64,000 nt of DNA from Ochotona curzoniae (lineage: Eukaryota; Chordata; Mammalia; Lagomorpha; Ochotonidae). Below are positions 1 through 12,920 of this stretch, one piece after another; position 1 is the stretch's first letter; each line of letters begins with the position of its first letter. The stretch is from the NCBI RefSeq assembly GCF_017591425.1, contig NW_024467121.1, positions 17,744,707 through 17,808,706 on the forward strand, in the 5' to 3' direction. The position numbers and the translations under genes are program-made. Below the pieces are notes generated by a model. The model had not been told where the DNA came from. It saw only the letters and a program-made list of their open reading frames with translations, and did not search any database.

Positions 1-120
1 CATCTCCTAAGGTTCAAAACTCACAGAAATGACTGGCACATGCTCTGTGACAGCATCTGCAAATTATTTCCAGACCTGAAAGAAGATTAATCTGAGCCTC
101 AATTATAAGAACATATTTTG

Positions 121-461
121 GGGCCCGGCGCGGTGGCGCAAGTGGTTAAAGGTCCTCGCCTTGCACCCCCGGGATCCCATATGGGCGCCGGTTCTAATCC
201 CGGCAGCCCCGCTTCCCTTCCAGCTCCCTGCCTGTGGCCTGGGAAGGCAGTCGAGGACAGCCCAAAGCTTTGGGAACCTGCACCCGCGTGGGAGACCCGG
301 AAGAGGCTCCTGGCTTCGGATCGGCATAGTATCGGCCCGTTGCGCTCACTTGGGGAGTGAATCATCGGACGGAAGATCTTCCTCTCTGTCTCTCCTCTGT
401 ATATCCGCCTTTCCAATGAAAAAATAATAAAAATAAATCTTTAAAAAAAAAAAAAAAAAAA
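121..461 (+). mobile_element. Full-length lagomorph tRNA-derived SINE, young
   Basis: The element begins GGGCCCGGCGCGGTGGCGCA and ends in a long A-tail. Pol III promoter boxes are intact: A box TGGCGCAAGTGG (134-145) and B box GGTTCTAATCC (190-200). A perfect 14-bp target-site duplication (AAGAACATATTTTG) flanks it at 107-120 and 462-475. CpG-rich and little decayed, it is one of the youngest copies here. Confidence 0.92.
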
Positions 462-751
462 AAGAACATATTTTGATAAGCACTTACTGTGTTTTTTTTT
501 CCTGTCGGGGGCTTTGATTCTTGTGTAGCAGTGCTTGTTCAGACCCTATTAATTGAAACTGCTTTCCTCTGACATGGGTCTGGCTCCCGAGGCAGTCTCT
601 ATCTCTTTGTTGACTGACATATTTTACCCTGGCTCTCTCTTGGAAATAGGCCAGGTTTAATGGTATGCCAGGTATTTCCTCTTAGCTGAATAGGTGTTAC
701 TAGTTCCACAAAATACCCTCGAAACTAATTTAATTTTACTTTAATTCTTTT

Positions 752-1037
752 TTTGAAAAAAAGGTTTATTTTTTATTGGAAAGTCAGATTTACAGAGAGG
801 AGAGACAGAAAGATTTTCCATCCACTGGCTCACTCCCCATGTGGCTGAGCTGATCCAGAGCCAGGAGCTTCTTCCAGGTTTCCCATGCAGGCACAAGGCC
901 CCAAGACTTTGGACCATTCTCCACTGCTTTCCCAGGGGCCATAAGCAGGGATCTGGATGGGAAGTAGAGAAGCCAGAACACAGCCGGCACCCATATGCAA
1001 GGCAGGATGTAGCCACTGAGCCATCATGCTAGGCCCT
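752..1037 (-). mobile_element. Lagomorph SINE, antisense
   Basis: The T-rich start, TTTATTTTTTATTGGAAAG, the AGATTTTCCATCC segment and the end in TAGGCCC are the reverse complement of the SINE at 121-461. CTTTAATTCTTT flanks it at 740-751 and 1039-1050 as a target-site duplication. Confidence 0.88.
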
Positions 1038-1373
1038 GCTTTAATTCTTTAAAAATCTAATATAAGGAGGGGAGTTGAGGAACAGAAGCATTAAAGAATG
1101 AAAAACTCAATTAAACCTAAGATATTTCTACGTTAAAATAGGTGATCCCTCCCTTCCCTCATTCACGTATTTCTTTGTGTGTTTGCGTGTGTGTCTGTGT
1201 GAGAGAGAGAGAGAGAAATTGATATATAGCAAGGACTGAGTGAACACTGCAGATGCTTTTCTGGTTTTCACACCCATAAGTCCAACAATATCATTGTGCT
1301 CAAAACAGGTTTGAGTACTGACATCCCACTCTGCTTGGTACTCTCGTGTCAGTTGATACGAGTCCGTTTGGAG

Positions 1374-1607
1374 TCATCTCTGATTGTAGAGCTTTTCTGA
1401 TAGATCAGAGAGACCTGCACTTGACGAGAGGAACAAGCAGCGTTCCATGTTCTGTTCCATATAGCTACACAGACATTCTGAAAGCTCTTTTAAGATAGTG
1501 AATCCATCCTGCGCCTCCCCATCATGGTACTTCAACAGTGCTTCTGTAACAGATTGACAAAATTGTGCTTTCTTGTCTTCACATTTGAACGTTGGCAATA
1601 ACTGCAT
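1374..1607 (-). other. Unrecognised 77-codon ORF, possible pseudogene remnant
   Basis: An ATG-initiated minus-strand ORF lies inside a CELF2 intron. Its translation has protein-like composition (hydrophobic/charged alternation, for example GFTILKELSECLCSYMEQN and GLSDLSEKLYNQR, which reads like a helical C-terminus). It is not part of a SINE or LINE I know. Upstream in the same frame there is a stop within about 14 codons, and no splice acceptor or poly(A) tail was found that would prove a gene or a processed pseudogene. I do not recognise the family. It may be a retrocopy fragment or chance. Confidence 0.25.
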
Positions 1608-2412
1608 GTTTGTACCACATCCAAACTGTATCTGTGTTGACCTATTTTACCAAATTGAGAATCAATCCAGTCAGACACTTAGGATAGCTGTTACATTAAC
1701 CTACAGTTCAAATCCTTTGGACAAGCATGGGAACCCTTCAGAGCAGGAGCCGTATGTCTTTGCCAGTGGCACCCGCGGATTCTGAGGCAAGAAAACGTGC
1801 TTTTTGAAAGCTCTACAGAGAAATGCAGAAATATGTCTTCGCTTTTTTAAAAGAGTCTGTAGTGAGGCATAGTTTCAAATGGGCCTTCTCTGCATTGGTC
1901 GACTTCTTTACCAAGGAAGACGCTCAAGAAAATGCCTGTTTACCTGGTCATACAGTGACACTATAACGGCACAGTGTCCAGTGTTATGGTGACGATCTTA
2001 TTTTAGCCTAAAAGAGTCACGGAGTCCATGTGCTTCTAATGAGGAATTAAGGAAACTGAACTGTGCAGGAAAGAAAGAGGGAGGGAATGTACCTTGATTG
2101 ACAGAGATGAGTTAGGGCAATGAGTAGACTACAGAGAGATACAATTAGTCATGCTATGTTAGTTTCAATAGGTTTAACACCTGGTTGTTTAAAAGAATAA
2201 ATTGATTGTTTGAAGGCAGCAGTGTTAGTTTCCCCAGTGTCTGTGTTTCTTATTAAAGATTAGGCATTAATATGGATTTTCACTCCCAACTCTGGGGACT
2301 GTCAGTCCATCAATAGGCAATAGCAACCGACTGTATACATGTCAAGGAAACTGGAGCTACTTACTCTTCGGTGGGCATTGTCTGATTTTTGCACCTCTTC
2401 TTTCCCTTGCAG

Positions 2413-2476
2413 CTTCTGCAGCAGGCCACCTCCTCCAGCAACCTGGGTGCATTCAGTGGCATTCAGCAAATGGCTG
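2413..2476 (+). CDS. CELF2: CELF2 coding exon A (linker between RRM2 and RRM3)
   Basis: This 64-nt internal exon of CELF2 encodes LLQQATSSSNLGAFSGIQQMA plus the first base of the next codon. It begins after a pyrimidine-rich tract and CAG (ends 2412) and is followed by the donor GTAAGT at 2477. The reading frame is open and joins exon B through a split Gly codon (G|GC). It starts the Gln/Ser/Ala-rich divergent linker that separates RRM2 from RRM3. In CELF proteins this linker is known to contribute to splicing activation and protein contacts rather than direct RNA recognition. The exon before it, which should end near the PQYLA segment of the linker, is not found in the 2.4 kb upstream, so the intron to its left starts outside the window. 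It has no start codon of its own and is certain as part of a spliced mRNA. Confidence 0.96.
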
Positions 2477-2937
2477 GTAAGTTGTGATGCGTGTCTGTCT
2501 TTTGGATCGTGTCCTGGTCTGAATTCTGGATTGGTTCAGAATGGAAAGAAAAGTGGCGGGAGTTGGGGGATAAGAACTATTTTCCTGATTTTGGTTGTTA
2601 AAATTAGCACCTGCCACTTTGGAGAAGTTCTGCCATCTCTCGCATTTCCTGCATACCATCATTGGGCGTTGACAGTAATGCTACATCTCAAGGGGGTTGA
2701 TATTTTTGTTTTTGTTTTCATTTATCCAAAGAAGTTTTTTTTCCCCTTATTTGTTCACTGACTCATAGGTCATATGGTAGCATCCTTTGGTTCAAGGTTT
2801 TTGATTTTCTTTCTCATTTCTTCAGCAACACATTGATCATACAATAGCATGTAATTTAACTTCATGTTGTTATAAATTTCTTATTTTTCTTCCTGTTGTA
2901 TATTTGTTTTATGGTTTCTCATTTAAGAGGATGTGTG

Positions 2938-3240
2938 GTAACTGTGTAATAAACAGATGTGAAGACACAATTTTCATCTGTACTTCCAGATCAAAGATAG
3001 ACTTCCAATGAAGCTATTAAATATACCTTGACAATAGGATACTGGATTCTCTGCCATTGTCCATACCTACAATGTCAGGATATGCTGAAATAGCAGAATG
3101 ACGGACCTATTACTGTTTGTGAAACACTATAATATTTTAATGATATAGGGGAAATCCGTGAAGGGAGGGTAGGTTTGGGGAAGCGGAAAGGAAATCCCAG
3201 AGCCTATGGAACTGTATCATAAAATAATAAAATTAATACA
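2938..3240 (+). mobile_element. Lagomorph LINE-1 3' end
   Basis: GAAACACTATAATATTTTAA, then a G-rich stretch (GGGAGGGTAGGTTTGGGG) and AATCCCAGAGCCTATGGAAC followed by an A/T-rich tail match the lagomorph L1 3' end as I remember it. No ORF2 is present. Confidence 0.6.
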
Positions 3241-5247
3241 TTTAATATAAAAATGACAGTTATAAGAGGAAGGAGCTGAGAATTTCTGCATAGTATACTC
3301 TCCAGCTGTGTGCTATTTTCTTAAATGGTTTTGATTGCTGGGGTATTCCGAACAAGATTCCTATATCTGAAGCAATGAAAATGATTGACATCCCTCTAAA
3401 ATTTTAATAATACGGAGTCAATAAAAATGTTCTGACCTCCATAATGAAAGCCAAGACTGCAGGCCTTTCTTTGATACAGTTTGCAGTCCCTTGATAACGA
3501 CAGACAATTAACATGGTGCCTTTTTTTTACTGTAGTAACTCAGTTGACAGAATTGTGCATCCGAAGCTTTTACGTGGAAGTATAATCTTTGTTCTCTAGA
3601 AAATCAAAGTGTAACTGCATTTGAAAGCCTGCTCATTGAAGGATTCTTTTGTATAATGAGCTGTGCCAGTCGTAACTGAGGTGCAGTGATTAGCGAAAGG
3701 TCATTCCTACTGTGCCACCTTCCATGCTGATATCCTGACTTAACACTGAGCCAGGGAAGGCAGTATGTGCAATAAATCAGAACACAGGTGCCCATTAACC
3801 TGCCGCGAGAAGCAGTTAGAACACTTTTTGCTTGTTTGATTCCAGAAGGGGAGAGAGAGAAGGCAAAGAACAGGTTTTTGGCATATTCGAATCAAGCAGA
3901 GTCTGCTTTAATCAAGGACACCCTGAATCAATGAAACGAATCTGAGCATGCAAAATAAAAACCAAATATCTTTATCTGTTACTATGAAAACTTTCCTGCA
4001 CTTATTTTTTTTCAAACACACGTTCATGTTTTTTCTTGTTTCACTTTGAATGACTCTGGAAAGATCTTCAAGAGTTTGCTCCCTATGTGTGTTTTTTGAT
4101 GGGCAGTCCAGCCTTTCACTGTGGCCCACAGGCTAATGGTGGCCCTGTGTGGTGGTGTGCATTGGTCTGTAATAAAAAATACTGCTGACTTATGTTCTGA
4201 ACATTAGGTCCATTGGCATTTCCAGCATCTTCTGTTGCAATAGAACTTCTGAATTATTAGGAAAATATATATATCTTGAAATAATATAGTTAAATCATTG
4301 CAGTATTTATGAATTAAGCTTTCATGAGGAAATTAAGAATTAAGAATCATGTTGAATGGTTGATTTCTTTTTTCATTTTGAGAAGGCATAAGTAAAATAT
4401 TCAGAATTCTCTGTGATTTAGAAGAGGGGGGAAAAAAGACCTCCCAATTGCAAGCTCTAAAATAAATGTCCTATTTGTCACATCTCTAGCTTTTGGAAGG
4501 TTCTCTTTCTTCTAATAATATGGCCCCACTTACATGCAAAATTAGGGACTTTCCTTGGAGGAAGCACCCAGCTCCCCACCCCCACCCGTGGCTCTCTGAC
4601 TCCCCCTGCAGTTGACTGGATCCTTAGGCTAATGCTGAGCCCGTCTTCCTGGGTGGACAAAATGCTCTGTCATTTTTCATTAGGATACTTGTGCCTTTGC
4701 TATACCAGCTGTGGGTCAGGATGTTGGCATTTGGGTGCTCTGTGTGCCCCTTTGAAATCTCAAGGTACCCGTGAATCACCTTCCAAAGTGCATGCAGCGA
4801 TCTTAAAAGCATCTGTAAATGCTCTGCGTATTCTAAAATAACCACTTCTTGAAACTCAAGCATATTAAATTCAATGTGCTGTCTGTCTAGGCTGTGAAAT
4901 CAAAAGCTATACAGTCTGCTGTCGACCGTATCTTGACTAGTTAGAGTATTCAAGATGTAGATGTCACAGTTTTGTCTTCTGGACAGTTTCTATGAAGAAG
5001 GATAATCAAGTCCTTCTGTTGCTAAATATTTGAAAGACTAAAGCTTCAGAGTATTATTTACTCAATAAAGTTATATGATTGCTCTTGCTCTGTCCCAAAA
5101 GTGTGATCCAATGTTTGCCCTGCACATTAGTCTGTATTAGTATCATGATGTGATTGTGGTGAATGACTTCTTAGAAGCAGCTTTCTCAGGTCCCCCAGTT
5201 GTGAGAAGAATTCTCCTCTTCTGTGGCCACATAAATCCCTTTCCTTC

Positions 5248-5284
5248 CTTCTATCCATCCATCTATCTATCTATCCATCTATCC
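5248..5284 (+). repeat. ATCT/ATCC tetranucleotide repeat
   Basis: About nine units of CATC/TATC type, slightly interrupted. Confidence 0.75.
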
Positions 5285-5552
5285 TTTCTTCATTATTCTC
5301 TTCATTATTCCCTCTCTGACTAATCTGGATTTAATCTTATGCTCTAGTCCACACTCAGTCTCAAGAGTGCATGGACTCACAGCTCATGGACTTAGCTCTT
5401 AGTCCTGTGAAAGTGCTCATAACCATTTTTGAGTGAATGAGTGAATAACTACATTTTGATAGACATAGGTATAGATTTCAGATATGCTGTCAATATCACT
5501 TACATGTCCAGGTTTTAATTAAGAAATTTGGCTTTATCTTTATTGTAAGCCA

Positions 5553-5555
<3 letters not shown>

Positions 5556-5594
<39 letters not shown>
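5556..5594 (+). repeat. (TG)n microsatellite, sense strand
   Basis: 19.5 uninterrupted TG units. In the pre-mRNA this reads (UG)n, a known high-affinity type of target for CELF proteins. Confidence 0.95.
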
Positions 5595-5596
<2 letters not shown>

Positions 5597-6559
5597 GAGC
5601 TAATGTCACTTTTTTCAGGAACAAGTTGTTGAGGGTGTGTGAAAATAGTTTGGACACAACAAAATCTGTTACAGAGCACCTGGCAGGTGATCGAGGCAGC
5701 AGAAGTCATGCAGCAGTAGGATTGAAAGGACCGAGAGATCCCACAGCCCTACTTGATGTCAAAGTGTGTTAAGTGGTTTGTAAGAGCGGACATATACACA
5801 GTTTAAATGTAATTTTTTTGTGTGTGTTAGCAATTGAATGTGTACTAATCTTAATGTATTAAAAAAACTGTTGGAGTAACCTAGGTTGGAACACTATCAC
5901 CAAAGTGGGTGAAATATTTGAGAAACCGATAGTTGGAACAGATCTCAAATAGTGCATCCCTTGGATGACTGAGGCTTATAGCTAGAGATACGAAAAACCT
6001 CATGTGTAGGAGTTAAACATTTTCTGTAGAGATGGAAATAAAGCCAAGAAAAACAAAAAGGAGCTTTAGGTGGTAAAATACTAAGTAGTTGCATCCATAA
6101 AATCACTTGTAATGTTTCACCTGTACTTTTGATTTCCTTTCAAACTAGAAATAACCTTATCAGGTTTTATGATTTTTATAGAATAAATCTATAGCAATGG
6201 AATTTAAAAACAAAAATGACTAGGATCACATATTCATAAGCTGAATGCTTTTGTGTATACATTTTGTGTCACTTTGAAGTGAACTGAACTTATTTCCCCC
6301 TTAAAACTTCTAATGAAAACTTCTCTATTTCCTGGTTCAACTGGTTTTTGTTCCAAGGACTTCTGAAATATCAGAAACATGGGGTCTGAGTTTGAGCTGA
6401 GTCTGGCTTTTTCTTGAAGAAAAGAGTAAAGGAAAAGAATCTTTCCAGTGTATTTGATTTCTTCAAAACACATGTCTCAAAGGAGGACCATTACCAAAAG
6501 TCAAATATAGTATTTCAGTTTTTCAAACAGATCTCCTTGTAATTGTCTTGAAGTTTGTC

Positions 6560-6690
6560 CTCACAGCCTACCAAGAACAATAGCACCACTTTGTTATTAT
6601 TCCTTTACAACTGGGAAAACAGAAGTATAAAAAGGTTAATACGTAAGTTATGTAAGACCACAGGGCCAGTTAAGTGGCATGATGTGGTTT
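6560..6690 (+). mobile_element. MIR relic
   Basis: TTATTATTCCTTTACAACTG, GGAAAACAGAAG and GACCACAGGGCCAGTTAAGT follow the MIR core and its 3' flank. Confidence 0.6.
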
Positions 6691-6714
6691 GATACATGTA
6701 ATTCTCAAATATCA

Positions 6715-6850
6715 CAAATTTATGAGGTAGGAGCTGCCATGTTATTGATATCCCATTTTACTGGTGAACAGCTGAGGCTTAGCAAGGTTAAAAATTCATC
6801 AACAGTCACTGTAGAAGTAAGAGGAAAATCCACATTTCATGTCCCACTCA
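6715..6850 (+). mobile_element. Second MIR relic
   Basis: ATCCCATTTTACTGGTGAAC, GCTGAGGCTTAGCAAGGTTA and AGTCACTGTAGAAGTAAG match MIR; it lies head-to-tail with the preceding copy. Confidence 0.6.
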
Positions 6851-9800
6851 GCCTGATCCAAAACCCGAGCTGTTTGCCCAGACTCGTAAAACAGGGCCAA
6901 CTCAGGCCCATTTTATATAAACACAGGCAGAGGTGATGTGCTTAAACAAATGGTTTAGTGAGTCAAGCAACAAAGCCAGAGCCTCAGATAGAAACCCAAG
7001 CTCTTAAAAAGGATGCTCTTCTGATAGAGTAACAGGAAAACAGCCTTCCTTTCCTCATACTAGAAAAACATTTCAAATTTATTAAAAATGAGCTTTTCTT
7101 TGTTAGAGGAATTTCTTTTTCTAGTGTGGGGAACTGTTGTTAAGTAAATTACAGAAATTATATAAACTCATTGGCTGAAGATAGTCTCTGTTGCTGAACA
7201 CGGAGAGAAGCTGCTTCATTTTTAATTCAGCTTTTCAGTAAAGCTGGTATTCATTCCCTTGCCTTAGATTATATGGCCTAAGGTTCAACTGTAACAATAA
7301 AATTGTGGAGTGCCAATATTTGCCCTAAACAACAAAATAGCTCCCCTTTTATTAATTAGTGATTCATTCTCTGAGAAGACCATCACAAGTGGAGAATAGG
7401 GAAGACATTTGCAAAACCAATGTGGTAGGGATCTGAAAGGCTCAAATAGAACACACTCCCAGCATTGGGAAGTGTTCATCTCAGACCCACAACGACCCTG
7501 GGTTCTTCCCAAAGCTGGATCTCCTGCACCCCACAGCACCACAGATACTTCCTGTGAATGTGCTAATAGGCCTTATGAGGATGTTCTATAACCGCCCATC
7601 TGTCACTTTTTAACAGACCTGATTGGCAAGCACTTGTAACAACTGACATCTGTTCTCGCTTATTGATATGCAGATTTATGGTAATTGCTATGAACAATAA
7701 GACACAAAATTACCTAAGGTGAACATTAAATTAAATTCTCATGCCCTTCTCCTTATAAATAATTTTTTTTTAAATCTTAGGTTTCAAGTAGGCATATTGC
7801 ACATCTGTTTTGTACATATTTTTTTCATTTTTGAGGAGGCTTTTTTCCCCAAGTAATAAGGAATGAAAGTTGAATCCCTGTATTCCCAACTTTTGAGTGT
7901 GTGTCATTTTGATAGAGGCACGTTGTTAGATTTCCTGAAAGTGATTTAAATGTTTTGTTTCTTTAGTCACCCAGCTTGTTTCCCCTGATCTTGAGGGGTG
8001 CCCTTCTTAACAGAGTGCTGTGAAGTTAAATGTCACAGATTTTTTTTTTTCCTCAGAAAAGAACTGTTTTGCCAGGCCGGAACCAGCTTCCCACACAGCG
8101 ATGGGTGATGAGTGCCTCTGTTCCTGGTGCCCTTTCACAATGATTGTGTGGGAGCAGGACAGGAGTAGGCACCAAGGAGGCACCTGTGAGAGGAGCTGGG
8201 GCAGAGGACTAGGGCAGGCCTCACTCATTCACTGCAAAGGAAGAAAAGTGACAGATAGGAATTCCCAGAGTGAAAGCAGAGACGGAGCTTAGGCTGCCCT
8301 TGGCACCATCACTGTTGGCTCTACCCAGCCCCAGGGGAGAATAACTCAGAGCTGAGTGGGCTTCTGTCTCCCTTTAGGAGCAGACTCAGGGCTGAACATG
8401 TGTGCTGTGTGGTTAAGGAAGTGCAGGATGACAGTGAGTGTGAGCCCGTCCTCACACAGCTGCCCTAGCCAGATTCCTTTTTCCCAAACTTTTGTTTCCT
8501 TTTCCCCTCACTGTAGGCACCTCTGTGGTAGGAAGAACCCAAAAAGTATCAGTCATACTCAGCAGGGGTAAATATTACTGCCAGTGATCGGTCAAGAAAC
8601 CCGCATACTGGGATGATTATGGTGATGTGTTAGAGGGCAAGAGATATCAGTAGTATTTAGAATGCAAGGAGCTAATGTGAGAGTATTCTGCAGAAGGTTT
8701 GGTTAGAGAACAGGTCTCGGGACTCTGGCTCCATGGAGAATGCCCTAGAAAGGAAAAGAAGGTGCTTTCATTGCACTGCAGTCTCCTGATCAGGAGGAGC
8801 AAGTCCTGTTGGGTCCCCATGCTGCCCTCTTAAGGTTCCTAGCTCCAGACTCCACTTGGGTCCTGCCTCCATTTCACTCTGCAGATGTTCGCAGTCTCTG
8901 GCCTGTTTGGCTCCTATTTCATGTGCGTGCACACGCATGCATACACTTGTTCTGTAGAATAAAAAAGGGAACCATTTCCTATGTTCTGTATGTTGCCACT
9001 CACAGCTCAGCTCTGATTTCTTGTTTTCTCACGTGACACAGTCACACTGCAACCCAGGCCCCCTCTTCAATGGTTTTCTACCAGCATTTGTATCTCTTCT
9101 AGGTGTCCTAGGGAGCTATGAAGTTCTTCGCCCAAAAACATTCAGTGCACACATCCCGTGCACTTTGGCATAAAATCTCAAGGAGTTCACAGTCTCCTCC
9201 TGAATCCTAACAGCAGCCTGTCCAGCTCAGAATCCCTGAGTTGAGGTGACTGCCATTTCGGGGATGGAAACACAGTAGGCTCAGTATTGAGAAGAGGCCT
9301 TGGATTCATTTGTTCATTTATGGTTGTCAAAACTGAATCCAGGAATCTGGAGTACATGGGATTCTGGTCATAGAACCAAAAGAAGTCACATTAAGAAATC
9401 AAAGAATTGACCAAGTAATTTAGAGAGCAAAATAGTTACGGAGTGGTTTCTGATAAGCTGTGTGCTTAGCTATTACTAATGAAGATAAAGTCACAATCAT
9501 AGTCTCTGCCCCTGCGATGCAGATACTCCCAACTGAGCTGAGAGCAGACTGCCTCTCAGGCCAGCTGCTCTGTTAAGTGGGACCTACTTTCCATCCTGCC
9601 TGAGAGCATGTATCTGATCTTCTTGAAACTACATGCTTGGTGTTATCACCCCTTCTTTCTCAGTCCCTACTGTTCTTTCTGGAACCCTCTTAAATTTCTC
9701 TGAGGTGTGGAGTTTATTGAAGTAAATGGAGACCAAATCAGGAGGAGGATGAAAAGGACGAGGCTACAGAAACTCCAGGTGGGGACCAAGAGGTCAGAAG

Positions 9801-10454
9801 GGACACTCGTGATGAGGCAAAGTCAGCAAAAAGAGGATAGACATGCAGGGAAGAAAGCAGAAATTTCGTTACAACAACCTAAGACTATGGCTTTGTTGCA
9901 GGACATTTCTATGCAAAAGACAAAAGCAGCCTTGGTTTTTGTCTAACATGAAAGAAGAATTTTCATGTGGACAATTTCATTGGGCACAGCAAGATTTATT
10001 GAAGATAGAAACCTCCTGCCACAACTTTAGGAAGAGCTTTTGAAGACAGAAAGACCTGAGAAAATGGTGGATGTGGTATCTTTTAAGCACAGATGAAGTG
10101 AGCAGAATAACAGCTAACAATCAACAGGAGAGTGGGGACAAAACCCGTCAGAAGAAGGCCAGAATTATAACCCTGTCTAGCTTGCTCTTGATAAAGTCAT
10201 CAGAAGGGTGTGACTGGCAACTTCTTTCCATTCTCATGATATAACTAGGAACTCAGAAAGGTGGAATGGCACCTGTTAAAAGCACCTTCTGGACAGAACA
10301 AGCACCTTGTATACTTGTAGAGGCTCCCCTTTCCTCATCTCAACAGAGAAGGGACCCTGACCACCTATTAGCCCATCCAGCTCCTTACAGGTTACGGGAA
10401 TGGCTCTCAATAAATGGGTAATGGATATTTTGACACCATCATATCTGATTCCCC

Positions 10455-10575
10455 CTCTAACGTGTAGTAATAGTACTTATGTCGTGTCGGTTTGTTGTGA
10501 ATATTAAATGAAAGGTCACATATAAAGTATTGAGCATGCCCAATACATGTTTTATGCTTACTACCATTATCTTTC
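10455..10575 (+). mobile_element. MIR relic
   Basis: TAATAGTACTTATGTC, GTGAATATTAAATGA and AAAGTATTGAGCATGCCCAA follow the MIR 3' half. Confidence 0.5.
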
Positions 10576-10839
10576 TTGCAGATGATACTGAAGTTATTAA
10601 TCTAGTTAAAGGATAAAAGGATGAACAGTCATCCTCCACTGTAACACCTCCTTCAGTTGCTCTACTGACCACTGCTTTCCTTGGTCATTTCCTTTCATCT
10701 TGTTCCCATCGAATTAAAAGGCCTTAAGGAGAATTTGTTTCTGAAGCTGAAACTGTTTTCAGAGAGAGACTGATGAGAGTCGTTTCTGCCCAGCCACTGG
10801 CTGGATATTCCCATGTTTGCTCATTCTCCATGCTACAAT

Positions 10840-10960
10840 ATCTAGCCAGCTTCTTGGACATAGGGGCTGTCTTGTTGTCTGTTTTGTCCTCAGTGTCTTA
10901 TACAGGGTCTGGCCCATTGTGGCCACTCAGAATGTACTGGTTGCATGGATGGATGAAAGG
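10840..10960 (+). mobile_element. L2-like LINE 3' end
   Basis: GGACATAGGGGCTGTCTTGT, GTCTTATACAGGGTCTGGCC and the GATGGATGAAAGG end resemble the L2 tail. Confidence 0.45.
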
Positions 10961-11180
10961 CAGATGGATGGGCAGGCAAATACAGGTCCTCCTGCCAAGC
11001 TATTTCTGTTGATCTATTCTCTTCCTTCTTGCCCAAACCCTAAGATGCTGGAGATCACAATGACCTCCCCTTTATCCAGTTCATCTTGACTTCTTTGCCC
11101 CATCTTTTTCTTTTCCTGGCCGTATGGTCCTTGAACAGTGTTGGCCACCCCACAGTGTGGTGCCCCAAAGCCTCATTCTC

Positions 11181-11515
11181 TTTTTTTTTAAGGTTTATTT
11201 ATTTTTATTGCAAAGTCAGATATACAGAGAGGAGGAGAGACAGAGAGGAAGATCTTCCATCCGATAATTCACTCCCCAAGTGATCACAATGGCTAGTGCT
11301 GCACCAATCTGAAGCCAGGAGCCTGGAGCTCCTCTGGGTCTCCTACATGGGTGCAGGGTCCGAAGGCTTTGGGCCATCCTCCACTGCTTTCCTGGTCCAC
11401 AACCAGGGAGTTGGATAGGAAGCGGGACCACCAGGATTAGAACCGGCACCCATATGGGATCCCAGTGCATTCAAGGCAGGAGGACTTTAGCTGCGAGGCC
11501 ACCATGCTGGGCCCC
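11181..11515 (-). mobile_element. Lagomorph SINE, antisense
   Basis: A near full-length copy, from TTTTTTTAAGGTTTATTT to GCTGGGCCC. AGCCTCATTCT repeats at 11169-11179 and 11521-11531 as the target-site duplication. Confidence 0.9.
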
Positions 11516-12905
11516 CCCAGAGCCTCATTCTTTCTGCCTGACTTTTCTGTGTGGTGACAGACTGAAGAAGTTGTCAGAGAGATGCTCTTCGCTGAGGGGG
11601 CACATGGGGAGACCTGGATTCCTGGGGGAGGGGAGGGGGTGGTGGAAGGAGAACCTGAGTGTTGTCACCTTGCCTCCAGTGAGTGCCAGTAAGAAAAAAC
11701 ACTTTTCTAATGACAGCTGTTGTTTAGATTTTTTTTGTTTTTTGTTTTGTTTTGTTTTGTTTTTACAATGGCTTAGTAATTAAGGAAAAAGAAACTTGAT
11801 GCTATTATCAGCTCCAACAAAGAATGAATGGAGAAAATGAAAAACCTGGTTGGCTCTATAAATACTATTTCATGGCAATTTAATACTGTTAATCTTTTCA
11901 TTCACTTTGCATAGATTTATCCATTGTTGCTTGTATATATCAGAAGTGTATGTGTGTAAGTAAACATGAAAATGAGTAACACAAAACCTTTGTCCTCAAA
12001 GAATTCAGTATTTAGTTTTGAAGATAAGAAATACATACATATAATACAGCAGGATGTGAGCCACAACAGATTCAAAAACCAGCAGGTAAGGTAAGGGAAG
12101 TTGCAAAAAACAGAGAGGGCACTTGTCAAATGCAGATGGCGATTTGTCTTCAGAGGGAGTCTATGAGTCATGGCAGAGAGCACCGGTCCTGGCCTAGAGA
12201 GGATCTGCTCCCATCACCTGCAAGGCCTTGGCCGAGCACCTGACATCACTGACCCAGGGATTAGACTAAGCCAGGCCTCCACACAAGTGCCTCATACCTC
12301 CATGTCTCCTACCTGGTTAGTGTCAGACATGTCCTACAGGAGGACCCTCTGGCCTGTACCTAGAATAATGAGCTCTGCCTGTAATTTATTGGCACCAGGT
12401 GCACATGATAGGTTTTAATTTTAATTTCGAACCCTCTGCATGTTCAGCCATTGCTGAAGATGTCTGGTCATCTGCCTTATGTCATAAGAACACTCAAGTG
12501 CACACTGGTCACAAGAGAGGCAGATGGATCTATACCAATGTGCCTCTCACAAAGCACTCCCAGCCCAGGGGCTCCTCACACTCAAGGGTCAGATGTGTTG
12601 TTGCTTTCACGAAGCAGAGGTCCTTGCTGGGTCTAAGTGGGTCTGCACTAAAGCCAAGCAGCTCTTATTTCCTCTATTTCCACTTTGCTAACATTAGACT
12701 GGAAAAATAAGACCAGTGCCTTTCAACACCCACGGTCTCATGAATGTGACACTGTGGGACCCTTAATCAGCGAGAACACAGGCGAGTTCTGTTCCCAGTT
12801 GCCTTTGCTGGATAAAATGGGATTGCTGAAAATCTGCATTTTTCTTGCAGAAATTCACAAGATTCCACAAGGCTTTATATCCTCATGAAATACATAGTTT
12901 TATAT

Positions 12906-12920
12906 ACACACACACACACA
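12906..12920 (+). repeat. Short (AC)n tract
   Basis: About 7.5 AC units following TATAT. Confidence 0.7.

Larger units (their letters stand above)
1..2412 (+). other. CELF2: CELF2 intron, partial (upstream of exon A)
   Basis: The interval contains two lagomorph SINEs (121-461 on +, 752-1037 on -), a short TG/GA repeat near 1180-1216 and an unexplained minus-strand ORF at 1374-1607. From 1610 to 2400 I see nothing but unique A/T-rich sequence leading into the exon A acceptor. No earlier CELF2 exon is found. Confidence 0.85.

Noticed and set aside
121..200. tRNA gene
   Set aside because: A and B boxes are present, but they are the tRNA-like head of a SINE; no acceptor or anticodon stem folds as a tRNA.
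1..2412. An upstream CELF2 exon ending in the PQYLA linker segment
   Set aside because: No such coding sequence with splice sites was found; it must lie to the left of the window.
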